From Rhabdornis inornatus (taxonomy: Eukaryota > Chordata > Aves > Passeriformes > Rhabdornithidae): a stretch of 64,000 nt of DNA. Made by a program: the position numbers and the translations under genes. Below, piece by piece: positions 13,506 to 26,300 of this stretch. The notes under the pieces were generated by a model. The model saw only the letters and a program-made list of their open reading frames with translations. It did not search any database and was not told the origin of the DNA. Position 1 is the stretch's first letter, and each line of letters starts with the position of its first letter. The DNA lies in assembly GCA_013397075.1 (NCBI GenBank), contig VWZS01009934.1, positions 3,810,305-3,874,304 of the forward strand, read 5' to 3'.

Positions 13506-15056
13506 TCTTCTGGCACAAGAAGAGAACATGACTACACCAAATCAATAGCATTACCACCTTTAATATGGTGCCTTGTAACCTCCAAGAACCAAGAGCAATT
13601 CAGGATCCCAGAACAAGTTTATGGGAGGTTTCCACGAACACAGGCACAGCTACATGGGTAATTAACTAAGGTTGCTTCATTTCTGACACGAGGAAAACAA
13701 GAAATATCTAAGCCTCAGAAAAAAAGAAACTTCACTGCAGCTGTAGAGAAACAGTTAATGAGCCCAAATTGGTGAGGTAACTGTATTTACTGCTTTCTGC
13801 TACCTTGGATACTCTGTAACCTAACCAGGGAATTTACCCCTCTTGAAACTCTTCTTTTGTGTTTCTTCCACAGCCCTTGGCAGGAACGCTTTTTCAGGAT
13901 AAGTGCCCACAAGAAAGTATCTCAGCTGAGAGAACAGAGGCGCCAGCTCTTACTCTCCAGTGAAATCCCTCCATTTCCAGGTCCAGCCTCTCAGGGTCTC
14001 AGTCTGAAACACTGTAGCATGGTCACAGTAAAGAGACTCCGGGGGACCTAAAGAGAGGCAGCTTCACAGGCTCAGAAACAGCTTCCAGAGAAATCCACAA
14101 AATATGGTTCCCCACCCAACTATGGTATTGCAGTTTTGCTTTCTACAATAGAAAAATCCTAATTTAGGACTAATATCCAGGATGTGAGCAATTACTGAGC
14201 ACAGTATTCAGTGATTAGCAGACCCAGTCTGAATTAGGTAAATCTGACTACAGCTGTAAATATTTGGTACCTTTGAAAATTTATACTCCAAATATCAGGA
14301 AAATTGGGACAAAATTACAATACCACACAAAGCTAGTGGATTGTTTCTAAAATCTTGGCCTCAGTTATATGCAGAACACAAAACAAAGCTAAATTGCTTC
14401 ACTGTCCTGTGAACTAGCCAGTTCGATTTACGTCTCATGGAAAGTGAATACTGACACATGATTATTGTATTATTTTTCCAACCAAAACCTCTATTTGATA
14501 ATAGCCACTTATTTTCAAACACAAGCTTCCCATATCAGCACTACAAAGTACTTATTTGAGACAAAGAACCATTAGCCTGCACCACGAAACATTTCTAATA
14601 TGCATTATCAAACAGTAGCATGACTAATACTTAATTGCATGGAATTCAGTTTACCTAAACTTGGTTTAGCAGGAAAGAGCCACTGGCCAAATGTCACAAT
14701 TCCACAATATGTGGAACTACACATACGATTTACCTGTTTAATACTCGTCTCACCTGCACTTTAACTAGCAAACAAAATAACAACACCTTGCTTGTACATC
14801 TCACAAGGAGGCAAGATCAAAGCATATGTATCTGCTAACTGGCACAGCAACAAGGACAAACAGACAGGCAAATTCTTATCCAAAGAATATTATTATCCAC
14901 AAATTTTATACGGCTTTATCCTGCAAAGCAGGAAGTAGCACTTACTTGAAAGGGCAGACTTTGGTAGTCTGAGACAGTCTCCTCTTCCAACAAAAACAGT
15001 ATTAATTTGAACAGAAAATGCTAGTAAGTTATTTAACTTGTATTAGCCATGTCCAG

Positions 15057-15081
15057 AAAATAAATAAATAAATAAATAAAT
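15057..15081. repeat. (AAAT)n microsatellite
   Basis: About six tandem AAAT units. Confidence 0.9.
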
Positions 15082-15434
15082 GAAAATCACAGCTTCAAGA
15101 GCAAACAGATGCCACCAAGTTAAAAAAGAAGAAACCCACACCAATAGACCAAACCCGCAATCAGTAGAAAATAAAAATATCTTCAAGGCAAAACTGCCAT
15201 TTCTAAAGGTCACAAGCAGAGATAGATACAATCAATGCCACGGAGCCAGTCACTTCCACATACATTCCTCCTCCCGCGTTTCTGCTGCTAATTGTTACTA
15301 TTTGGTGAGTTGTGCCGCACATGTGGAAGTTGCCAGAGGTGCCCCATCTGCACCCTACACCACCAGCATTCCTGATAGTGAAAGGAAAAGCGGAAAGGGA
15401 AATAAAAAGAGAAAAAACCCACCCTCTTAGAAAG

Positions 15435-15665
15435 TCAGCGACGCAGATCGAGCTGAAAGACAGCTCCTGCTACTGGCTGAGAGAAATCCCTGCCCACCTC
15501 GCTCTGCCACCTGCCAGCCCACGGCTGCTCGCATCCCAGCTCCCATCCCATCCCACCTCCGCTGGGGCTGCACAGCCGCTGCTGCGTGGAGCTGCTGCTC
15601 TGCGCCTTGCTGCCGCTCCCCCCCACACGGCTCATTATTCTCATTGGAGTAGATTTCCCCACCAG
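15435..15665 (-). promoter_or_regulatory. Candidate MPPE1 promoter / first noncoding exon
   Basis: The only locally GC-rich, CpG-containing stretch between the MPPE1 5'UTR exon and the 3' end of the next gene. On the minus strand it starts with a CCAAT-type box (CTCCAATGAG) followed by CpG-containing sequence and several possible GT donors. Its position fits the MPPE1 promoter, but no donor can be chosen by eye. Confidence 0.35.
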
Positions 15666-16961
15666 AAATCTGGGATTAGAGTTGGGAGACCTTAGTTACG
15701 AGAAAATACTGAAGGATTCCTCATTGTTTCTCGGTCTGCACGACATTTAAAAATCAGCCTATGTATGAGGACAATCACTGACTTATTTAACTAAGAGACC
15801 AAAGTTCAACATGCTGAAAGTGTCACTTTACACCGCAACACTGGGGAGGGAAAGGCTTCAGTGACTGGCGCTGCTTCCTTCTCCAGCATTCATGTTTATT
15901 TTACTTATTAGCAAATGTTCCTAACATCTTTGCACTCAAAATTTTCAGTTATAAATGCTATCCTCCTTATTTTCTTCCATCAAGTTTACTGGCAATATAG
16001 ACTTGTCTCCCTTTTCCATCTCTTGTTCAGAATATTATCCAGTTTTAATTTACAAGTGAGCCAAGAATGAAACAAAGGAAGGCAGTGGTCTATACCCAGA
16101 GCAAGCACAAGCAGTTCTGGAGCTTTACCTATCACGTAGTGAATATGCAACTCTGAACACCGCACATGCTTTGAGGCAAATTTCTTTATTAAATTACAAC
16201 TGCATAAAACTGTCCTAACAAACCAAGAGGGACATAAGAGTCTTAATCCCACTCCTAGTCCTATCCCTCAGGAGTGTCCATGTATTTTTATGAAGCTAAA
16301 GAAGCTGTATTAGGTCATAAGCAAGCTAAGTCTTTCTACCCTAAGCAGTTTTCACTCAACTCTCCCATCGCAAAGGCAGAGATTAATACCTTTCAGAAAA
16401 ATATAGTTCTGTAAATGTAACTATGTTAAATTTTTATGGGATGTCGTTACAAACAAGTTCAGCTTCAAATCTCACAAGGTTCTGCAAGCTACACTTGTAA
16501 CTGGGAGTTGTCTCTTTTCATTCCCAGATCACCCTCCCTGAAGCAACACAACATTTCTGTCTTGCGGACTGTGACTTTCTGCACTGCCCCTTTCCTTTTC
16601 AGCTCTTCAAATACCAGAGTTCCTTGAGTACCTCACCCTTGAATCAAAAAAGAGCTTCTGATTAATTCTTCTTTTGACGATGCAAAATACACTGAATACA
16701 CTTTCCAATTCTGAACACTAAATCTTTCCTTCATCCACATTTTTTCACTTATTATTGGGATTGAAGAAAAATTCCAAGCAGAGATTTAGCATTTTTCTTT
16801 TAGAAAACCCCTCTGCAATAATTTAATTATAGAATTAATTTCTGTTTGCATTAGCACATCCTTAGGGCTGAAATTCACAGATTGACAAATCTACACAGAC
16901 ACTTTGATTTTCTATAGCTTACAGAAAAGGACAAATTAGGAACTTCTGCAAAATAAAACAA

Positions 16962-16967
16962 TTTTAT
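16962..16967 (-). terminator. Polyadenylation signal of the CEP290-like gene
   Basis: AATAAA on the minus strand about 290 bases after the stop codon, a plausible 3' end for a short 3'UTR. Confidence 0.6.
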
Positions 16968-17255
16968 TGTATTCCCATAAACACTCACAACCAGAATGTA
17001 TTGTGCAAGTATGAAAGAGATGGGTTTGAAACTTAGTTGAAGTTATGCAGATCACAGTTTATTTAAAAATACACAAACCAACAAAAAAATTCAAGGTCAT
17101 GAAATACAACATTTCCAAGCACTTGTCATATTGAGATCACATTTCTGAATCTATACTACCAAACTGTGGTATCATTTAAGCAATGGTAGGTTTATATGTT
17201 GCAGTAAGTATAAAAAATATGTGTAAACTCTACCTGGCATTAAATTACCCAGTAG

Positions 17256-17384
17256 TTACAAATGTGCTGTAAAAGGAAGTCCATATATCACACTTATTTG
17301 TTTCAAGCACTTTTCATACTCATTGTTCAGTTTCACAGATTCCTGTACAGCATGTTTTAGATCTTCTACCTCTTCAAAAAAATC
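17256..17384 (-). CDS. CEP290-like gene, last coding exon
   Basis: Residues 184-225 start with the CEP290-like DFFEEVEDLK and end ISVIYGLPFTAHL before TAA at 17256-17258. The acceptor is GGTTCTTCTAG. The tail lacks the acidic extension that follows this region in CEP290. Confidence 0.87.
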   Translation of the reverse strand, partial: DFFEEVEDLKHAVQESVKLNNEYEKCLKQISVIYGLPFTAHL

Positions 17385-20300
17385 CTAGAAGAACCCAAAA
17401 ATATTCACCTTAAACTTTTTTTTCAAAGACATTCTCAGTAAGAGCTAGTCAGCAGTTCAGTTATTCCCAAGTTCAAACACACTTTCTATATTTTACCAGT
17501 GTATGGCTGAGTTATGCAAACACAGCTGTGGCCAGATACAGCAATCAACTACAACCTTAGGTAATAGTATAATAATTTCTCCCGTGAACACACAAGCAGA
17601 GTTCAAGTTATGTTAGAGGCTGGAATACAAACTAGTAATAGGTAAGATTAATTTTAAAAAGGAAAAAATATGGATTTACCAGACAGCTACAAAATGACAG
17701 TCCAATATGACAAGGGAATAACGTAACATCCTGATCCTTTGTAAGTGAAGTCAGAAATTGCTGGGAAATATATGGACAGAAGAGTATAATCACCCAAGAT
17801 TTCCTTTCAGCAATCCTTGAATGTTCTAGCTACCAAAATAACAATGTATTTACCTATAACCACCTACATTTGACATTCTCCTCCCCATTCTTCCAGCATT
17901 TTTTAAATTAACAGCTACATACATATAACATACAGCAACTCAAAACTACCTTAAAAAGGGACCACTGATAAAAAGCCACAACCTCAGGTTCATGTATCTC
18001 TCTCCTGCAGGATGAAGCTCTCAGCCACACATTGTCCCTGAGTCCCAAACACAGGGATCTAGAACTCACTCTGGCCTAATGTCCTGCAAGTTACACATCC
18101 AATGAACTATCACCCTCTTTTACTGTCACCCCTGCAATTAATACCATAATGCTACTTAGTCTGGGAGAAAGGACTGGAAGGCAAGAAAAGAGTTTCTTAA
18201 AAAAGACTTGAGGAACAAAATCAGTTTAAACAATTTGTTGATGAAAATAAAACCTTATGTCAGCACAATACACTGAGTCTTCTATAGTTAGGTAAGATCT
18301 CATCATCTTGTTACGTAACTTTAAGAATTACCAAATGTTCACATTTTCACTTTTTACACCTATAGATCTAACATAAAATTCAAAGCCTCTGCCCTCCCGA
18401 AACTTGGAGTTCTGTCAGAGGCATAACTTTGATATGTTTCAGTTAAAGAGAATATAGTCTTCCTTAGCTGGGCAGCCCTTTAGGACATGAATGTTTCAAG
18501 GAGTCATTCATTTCTATCTCTCTCAGAATGCTGTACACTGTTTTTTTTAATGTATTTTACTTGATAACAACATATGTTCAGCCTAAGGAACTTTCAGCTC
18601 AGGCAGAAAAGTTAGTTTTTCAAAAATCACCTACTATTATGCTTGTCTTAAAATAAATTACCTTGTCTAATCCAGCTAATTCATTTTTTAGCGCTCTCTT
18701 TTCTGCAGACAACTTTCCATTTTCTTTCTTCAGTTTTTTAATCTCCTTCAACAATAGCTCTATATTCGAACGAAAAAATGTAGAGTTCAACGATTACAGT
18801 CAACCTCCCCCTCATATGAATCATATTACAGCTAAAGAGCTGCCTACCTTCTGTGATATTAGAAAATTATAGTTCAGCTTCTTAAAGTACCTTTTTCATA
18901 CAGGTACTGTATTCATACAGTGATTTATTTTTAAGAACTGGCCCAGCATATTCCCAGGTACTATGAAAGATATCAGGATCTGCCAGCTGGATAATCTGAA
19001 TCTGCCAGATTCTTAGAAGGTGGGATTATTTTACTTTACAATCCACAAAACATACATCATATGCCTTGATTACCTTTTTCTGTCTTATGAGAGGGTCACA
19101 TCAGCCCTTGCTGATAGCACATTTCCTGAAAATTATACCTACATACTATGATTTCATCTATCTTTTTTCTATTCTTTAAAGTGGAAGAAGATCATACCTT
19201 AAATTCTGGATTTACTTATGTGAGGAAGAACGTACTGAAACCAGCACTGTCCTCACTTGTCCAATGTTTTAAGGCTAAAAACAGGTTATTCTGTGTCTCA
19301 GTGTCTGAAAACCAAAGACTGGTGCAACAAACATTATTACTAAGACATCTGCACAGATACATCTTACTAGAATAAATATCAGCACTAAATACAGCCATGC
19401 ACTCTGATTACAATGGACCAGTTTTAGAAAAAGAGAAAACAGCAAACATTTTATCACAAACAAATGCAAGGCGGAATCCCAGATTACAAAAAGTCATTTT
19501 CACGTGACAGGTTTTCAAAAATGTAAAGAACATTTTAGATACTGCTGGTTGAAGGAGAAATAGCCTGGAGTGGCCTCTAGATCAGAAATGAAATGCATTC
19601 TCTCTGCTGGGTGTACTGGAAAGAACATCATCAGAATTAACTGTACCATTACCTAAATATCTACTGCAACAGGATTCTTTCTTTGCAGAAATGTCCCTGT
19701 GAGAAGTTACTCCTCCCTCTGGGGTTTGACTTCGTTTTCCAGAAACAGCACTAGTTTTCCAAGAAAACTTTTTACATTCCAGTTGCTCAATTCTTTGCCT
19801 CTGCTCTTGAAGATTATGCTCTAGCTCATTAATTTTAATCTGTCAAGACAATTTTTTTAAATGCATAGAAAAAACACAGTTCATCTGAATACAACTGGAA
19901 ACATAGCCCAAATGCAAACCTGGAGCTTTCAATTTTAAAAACTACGTTCACCCAAAAGGTCTGAAAGGAGAAAAAAACAAAGCAAAAATGAGGAAATTAG
20001 ACTGGTCAGCTGCAATGCTTGATCCATGCCTGAAGAGGCAATACCCTCTTGAAGCTTCTAGAACTACTCCTGGCCACACAACCCTACCTTCACTCCAGTT
20101 GTGATGCCAGACTCTGCACAGCAGGGCCACAGACCTTGCTACCCAAAAGAAGACTCTCTGTCTTCATTTGGTTTGCCTTCTGCTGAATTTCTGAGAAAAA
20201 TCAGCTCATGACACATGCAGAAAAATACCTGGGCTGGTGCAAAAGAGGTCACAAGGTGCATATTCAATTGGAAGGAGGGATAGCCGGATGAGTAAAGAAA

Positions 20301-23300
20301 AAAGCAAGGAAAGGGGAGGGCAGCTTTCTGCTACAGACACACCAGTGACAGAGTTCATTTTTAAAGGGAACTACAGGCTACCCTCCATTATCCCTGTCAT
20401 GGGAAACTAAGTATAAAAAGAAAAGCATGGTCTCATTTCACAAATGTAAGAATTACTTTTCAGTCTCCCTAAAAGCTTATATTTGGCTGTTTGATACCAG
20501 CTCCTACAAATTCTACTTACAGTGAGATTTTTAATTGCTTCACTTTGTTCCTTGTTTATTTTGGTTTCTTTAACATAACGTTTCTGTAGCTCATTATACA
20601 TCTGAAGTAGTCTAAAACAGAAGAAATGCATAAATTGCTGTAAAACATGAAAGACAACAAAACTTGGCATCATTTATAGTAAAAGTATTAGAGATGCCCC
20701 ACAGAGACCACTTGGCCTGTAGCTATGCTGCAGAGACTCGTAACAGAAATATTCAAGATGGCAGTGAATGAAATGTGACTGTCAACACAGAAAGAGAAAG
20801 CACCAGGAAACAACAGCAAAGCAAGTTAAAAGAATGGTCTGTATGAATGGCAAAGAATCCTTTTTACTCAGCCAGGCTGAGGACCCCATTGTTTTTGTCC
20901 AGCACACACAGCCACACTCTGATTAAACCTCAGTGCAAATTACCCTTTGAGGGAAGACAGCAGCAACAGGAGGCTGGCAGTGACTTTGCAGCATGTCACA
21001 TACATCATTCCTCTCCCCACTAGTACAACAGGAATAGCAAAAGGACAGTCCTAAATGATTTTAAAAAGTTTGTCCAGCAGCAATCAAGAACCCATGATGA
21101 GGACACGAGGCAGTTCCCAGCTCTTTGTGTTGCACAAAACATCTCAGTGCTTCCAAGTGTGTGGGTGTGAGGATTTGAGTGAATGAAATCTGTGTGAAAA
21201 TGAGTGGGTAAAATAAATGTCAAATAAACAGATTAGGGCTGTTAGTTTTCCCTCTAATACCATTGTGCATCAAGTTCTGCTGTACTAATTTCCTATCATA
21301 TTTCATAGCATTCAGCCAACATACACGAGGCCCAAAATTTAACTGATGGACATGAGCAGACATTTTTCCTATTTTTTTAGGAATTACAATAAGAGCTGCC
21401 ATTCATAATAAGTCATGACTGCACACCACAAGCAGGATGAACAATACTGTAGCACAGCAGAGCTTTGTGAAAGAACACACAAACAGATGCTAGGAAAAAA
21501 GAAAGCTAGGTCAGGTTATCTACATGCAATCTAACACAAGGCAGGTACAGCACTTAATTCAAAGACTAACTTGGACTTCTTCTACATGAGCACCTAACTA
21601 GGAACTCAATCTGAGCCCAGAGCCAGTCACCCAGCTTCCTAGTTACATAGCTTGCAAAGAGTCTGGCACACCATAAGGATATTTAAAAAAAAAAAAAANT
21701 CAGGTTATCTACATGCAATCTAACACAAGGCAGGTACAGCACTTAATTCAAAGACTAACTTGGACTTCTTCTACATGAGCACCTAACTAGGAACTCAATC
21801 TGAGCCCAGAGCCAGTCACCCAGCTTCCTAGTTACATAGCTTGCAAAGAGTCTGGCACACCATAAGGATATTTAAAAAAAAAAAAAAAAAACTGTGTCTT
21901 CTATAGCCACCTAAAGGAACTACTAAAAACAGAGCACTTGGTCAAAGAGCAACAGAGATCTTTGTAAGATCCACACTTACGTAAGTGGACAAAAAGCAGC
22001 CTTTGGAGGGATAAGCAGCCTAAAATTTTACAGTTTTACGATCAAGTCATAGAGGGATGGAGCAATATTTCACGTAGCTTGCCTAGTTGTTAAAATGTTT
22101 CAGAGTATTTTTTCTTAAAGACAAAACTGTAGCTTTTGCATCAGAAAAGCAGTTACAAGAGTTTAATTCTATCACTTACTGGAAAACTACAGTAAGCAGT
22201 GGCTCAACTCTAAAATTATTAGACTGAAAAGTAGAAGTAGAGAAGCAATGCTTCTCTAGCTTATTTTGAAAACAGTACCAGCCTATAAATTTTATAAGCA
22301 CATAACACTGAGCAATATAAAATAAGCTGAGAAAGGTTCCACAAAATAGAAGAAGAAGAAACCACAAAATTTCAGGTTAAAAAATCTACAAAGAAGACCA
22401 TATGTGTGAGCAGACACATGAAGGAGGTTCCTAGCTCATTGAATTTTTCTCAATGAACTACTTGAGAAAGAAGTCCATCTTGTTCTTTGCTCGGCGCTAT
22501 TTTCAAGTTTAATCCAAGATTTTGTAGTTATTTTCAAAATGTAAATGATTTCCTATTGTTTTAAAGATTGAAAGCCACTTGCATAACAGCTTTTAAAAAA
22601 TCAACTGATTTAATCATGAACATTTTCTACACTACGGAGAAGAATAATTCTGTCAAGAAGCAGCTTCCAAGAACTCACCTGACACTCTCACTCTCTAGAA
22701 CCACACCCTTGCTGTCTCCATCCTTACGCCATAAATGGGTTTCTGTTTGAACCTGAACACTCAATTGAAACAAACACAACATCTTCATAAAATCATATTT
22801 CACAAATTTAATTGGATTAAACAAAGCCACTGAAAAAGGCCAAACTTTTCAGTTTGATTTTATGGTAGAGGCTTCCAGGCAGGATCATAAACACACCAAA
22901 ACTTAAGCCTTGGAAGATTTTTGTGAACTGGTATGCAAATCCTGGCAGGACACTCTCCAAACCACTAGCACTACAGTTTTTCAGGTCCTTAGGCTCTAAA
23001 TCTTTTAAAGAGCATTGACACTACTCAACATATCTTTATCTTACTACTTTTTGGTGGAAAAATAGTGTAAAAGCCTTTGCAGTCTGACAGAGAGAGCGTA
23101 TTGGCTAAGCAAGAGTATTGCTTTTTGATATTAAAATTGCTTTTTTCACTACAGTAAATTTTTGTCCCAGATGTCCTTCGCTCCTCTACAGGCCTCCAGT
23201 ATTTTTCACCCCACCATCCTGTTCACAGATGGTTCCTTAAAGTACACAGACCAGATAATGCCTAGCTCACCTCAAGGACATGAAAATAAAAGTCCTGAAA

Positions 23301-26300
23301 TGCTGCACTTCTTTTGATGCAAAAGAGNNNNNNNNNNNNNNNNNNNNNNNNNNNNNNNNNNNNNNNNNNNNNNNNNNNNNNNNNNNNNNNNNNNNNNNNN
23401 NNNNNNNNNNNNNNNNNNNNNNNNNNNNNNNNNNNNNNNNNNNNNNNNNNNNNNNNNNNNNNNNNNNNNNNNNNNNNNNGTAATATGAGGCAATATATAG
23501 CTATATGTATTTTGCATACATCATACATAAAGCTATATATAAGGCAATATATTATATAGACAATACCTGTAACTATATCTTTGTAGCTATATATATAACA
23601 TATATAACTACATAGTGTATGCACGTATATAGCATATAGAAGTGTGTGCATATGTTATGTATGCACACATATAAAACTACTTAATTTTTATATATATATA
23701 TATATAAAGAAAGAAAGAAAGATATAGATGTAAAAGTATATTGCCTTATCCTACAGGGTATTGAGCACGCCCGATACCCTGGGCCAGCACCTGGCCCCGC
23801 GTTGTGCTCTCAGCCTGAGCTCGGCGCCGAAGCCAAACCCGGCCCAGCCGAGTCTTCCGCGCCCTCCCTGGGCCGGGGCTCCCGGGAGCCGCGGCCGCAC
23901 TCACTTGGAGGCACCTGTGTACGACGGGCAGCGCCATGGAGAGCGCCGGCGCAACAAGCGGGACAAGCCGGGAAAGACCCCGGGATACGCCGGGAGGGGC
24001 CCCGGGATACGCCGGGATGGGCCAGGATGAGGCCCCGGGNGAACTGTGTCTTCTATAGCCACCTAAAGGAACTACTAAAAACAGAGCACTTGGTCAAAGA
24101 GCAACAGAGATCTTTGTAAGATCCACACTTACGTAAGTGGACAAAAAGCAGCCTTTGGAGGGATAAGCAGCCTAAAATTTTACAGTTTTACGATCAAGTC
24201 ATAGAGGGATGGAGCAATATTTCACGTAGCTTGCCTAGTTGTTAAAATGTTTCAGAGTATTTTTTCTTAAAGACAAAACTGTAGCTTTTGCATCAGAAAA
24301 GCAGTTACAAGAGTTTAATTCTATCACTTACTGGAAAACTACAGTAAGCAGTGGCTCAACTCTAAAATTATTAGACTGAAAAGTAGAAGTAGAGAAGCAA
24401 TGCTTCTCTAGCTTATTTTGAAAACAGTACCAGCCTATAAATTTTATAAGCACATAACACTGAGCAATATAAAATAAGCTGAGAAAGGTTCCACAAAATA
24501 GAAGAAGAAGAAACCACAAAATTTCAGGTTAAAAAATCTACAAAGAAGACCATATGTGTGAGCAGACACATGAAGGAGGTTCCTAGCTCATTGAATTTTT
24601 CTCAATGAACTACTTGAGAAAGAAGTCCATCTTGTTCTTTGCTCGGCGCTATTTTCAAGTTTAATCCAAGATTTTGTAGTTATTTTCAAAATGTAAATGA
24701 TTTCCTATTGTTTTAAAGATTGAAAGCCACTTGCATAACAGCTTTTAAAAAATCAACTGATTTAATCATGAACATTTTCTACACTACGGAGAAGAATAAT
24801 TCTGTCAAGAAGCAGCTTCCAAGAACTCACCTGACACTCTCACTCTCTAGAACCACACCCTTGCTGTCTCCATCCTTACGCCATAAATGGGTTTCTGTTT
24901 GAACCTGAACACTCAATTGAAACAAACACAACATCTTCATAAAATCATATTTCACAAATTTAATTGGATTAAACAAAGCCACTGAAAAAGGCCAAACTTT
25001 TCAGTTTGATTTTATGGTAGAGGCTTCCAGGCAGGATCATAAACACACCAAAACTTAAGCCTTGGAAGATTTTTGTGAACTGGTATGCAAATCCTGGCAG
25101 GACACTCTCCAAACCACTAGCACTACAGTTTTTCAGGTCCTTAGGCTCTAAATCTTTTAAAGAGCATTGACACTACTCAACATATCTTTATCTTACTACT
25201 TTTTGGTGGAAAAATAGTGTAAAAGCCTTTGCAGTCTGACAGAGAGAGCGTATTGGCTAAGCAAGAGTATTGCTTTTTGATATTAAAATTGCTTTTTTCA
25301 CTACAGTAAATTTTTGTCCCAGATGTCCTTCGCTCCTCTACAGGCCTCCAGTATTTTTCACCCCACCATCCTGTTCACAGATGGTTCCTTAAAGTACACA
25401 GACCAGATAATGCCTAGCTCACCTCAAGGACATGAAAATAAAAGTCCTGAAATGCTGCACTTCTTTTGATGCAAAAGAGAAATGTTTGACAATTCTTACT
25501 CTCTGCTTGAGCCACAGACACGCATGAACTGCTGCAGATACAGTTGTTCTTGGATCTGACCCAGATTCTTTTCTAGCTCCTTATTTTTTATCTGTAGTTT
25601 TTTCACCTTCTTGACTAACTGCTCATTTTCATCAGTGAGCTGAAACGGAAGAGAATTGAAAAATGAAAAATCAAGTAACACTTTCAAATGAAATGTTAAT
25701 TAAGCTAATAACACTTCAAATTAAAACCCTCCCCCGAAAACTTTACTACATTTTTCCTAAACCATAGAAGCATCTAAAAGGAAAATGGCAGGAACAACAA
25801 CTGGCTTCAAATTTTATGAACAGTTGGCTACAACAAAGCTTCTTTAACAGGTATCTATTAAAGGTGTCTCATGTAACTTCATAATTCATTAAGGAACACA
25901 GGGAATTGGTTTTGCATTTAAAATTAATCACAGAGGGACAAAGCATCCAAGTTATACTCCTAAACTATAAACATCAGCTCTGCAACTAAACTGGTGTTTA
26001 TTTTTGATTTAACATCACCAGAGGCAAAAACCCAGCCACACTGGCTGCACTTCTTGCAGGCATGTCTGCTGGACCTTGTGTATANAAAGAAAGATATAGA
26101 TGTAAAAGTATATTGCCTTATCCTACAGGGTATTGAGCACGCCCGATACCCTGGGCCAGCACCTGGCCCCGCGTTGTGCTCTCAGCCTGAGCTCGGCGCC
26201 GAAGCCAAACCCGGCCCAGCCGAGTCTTCCGCGCCCTCCCTGGGCCGGGGCTCCCGGGAGCCGCGGCCGCACTCACTTGGAGGCACCTGTGTACGACGGG

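Larger units (their letters stand above)
12779..16940. other. Interval between MPPE1 and the CEP290-like gene
   Basis: Apart from the CR1 fragment at 13131-13505, an AAAT microsatellite at 15057-15081 and the candidate promoter at 15435-15665, nothing was recognised. MPPE1 5'UTR intron sequence probably fills 12779-15435. Confidence 0.5.

Noticed and set aside
23262..23651. ORFs spanning the run of N
   Set aside because: The gap has unknown sequence, and flanking contigs appear to be placed in the wrong order.
21890..25479. A real tandem segmental duplication within the CEP290-like intron
   Set aside because: No divergence was seen, and copies break exactly at single-N joins and a gap, which fits unmerged overlapping contigs better than biology.
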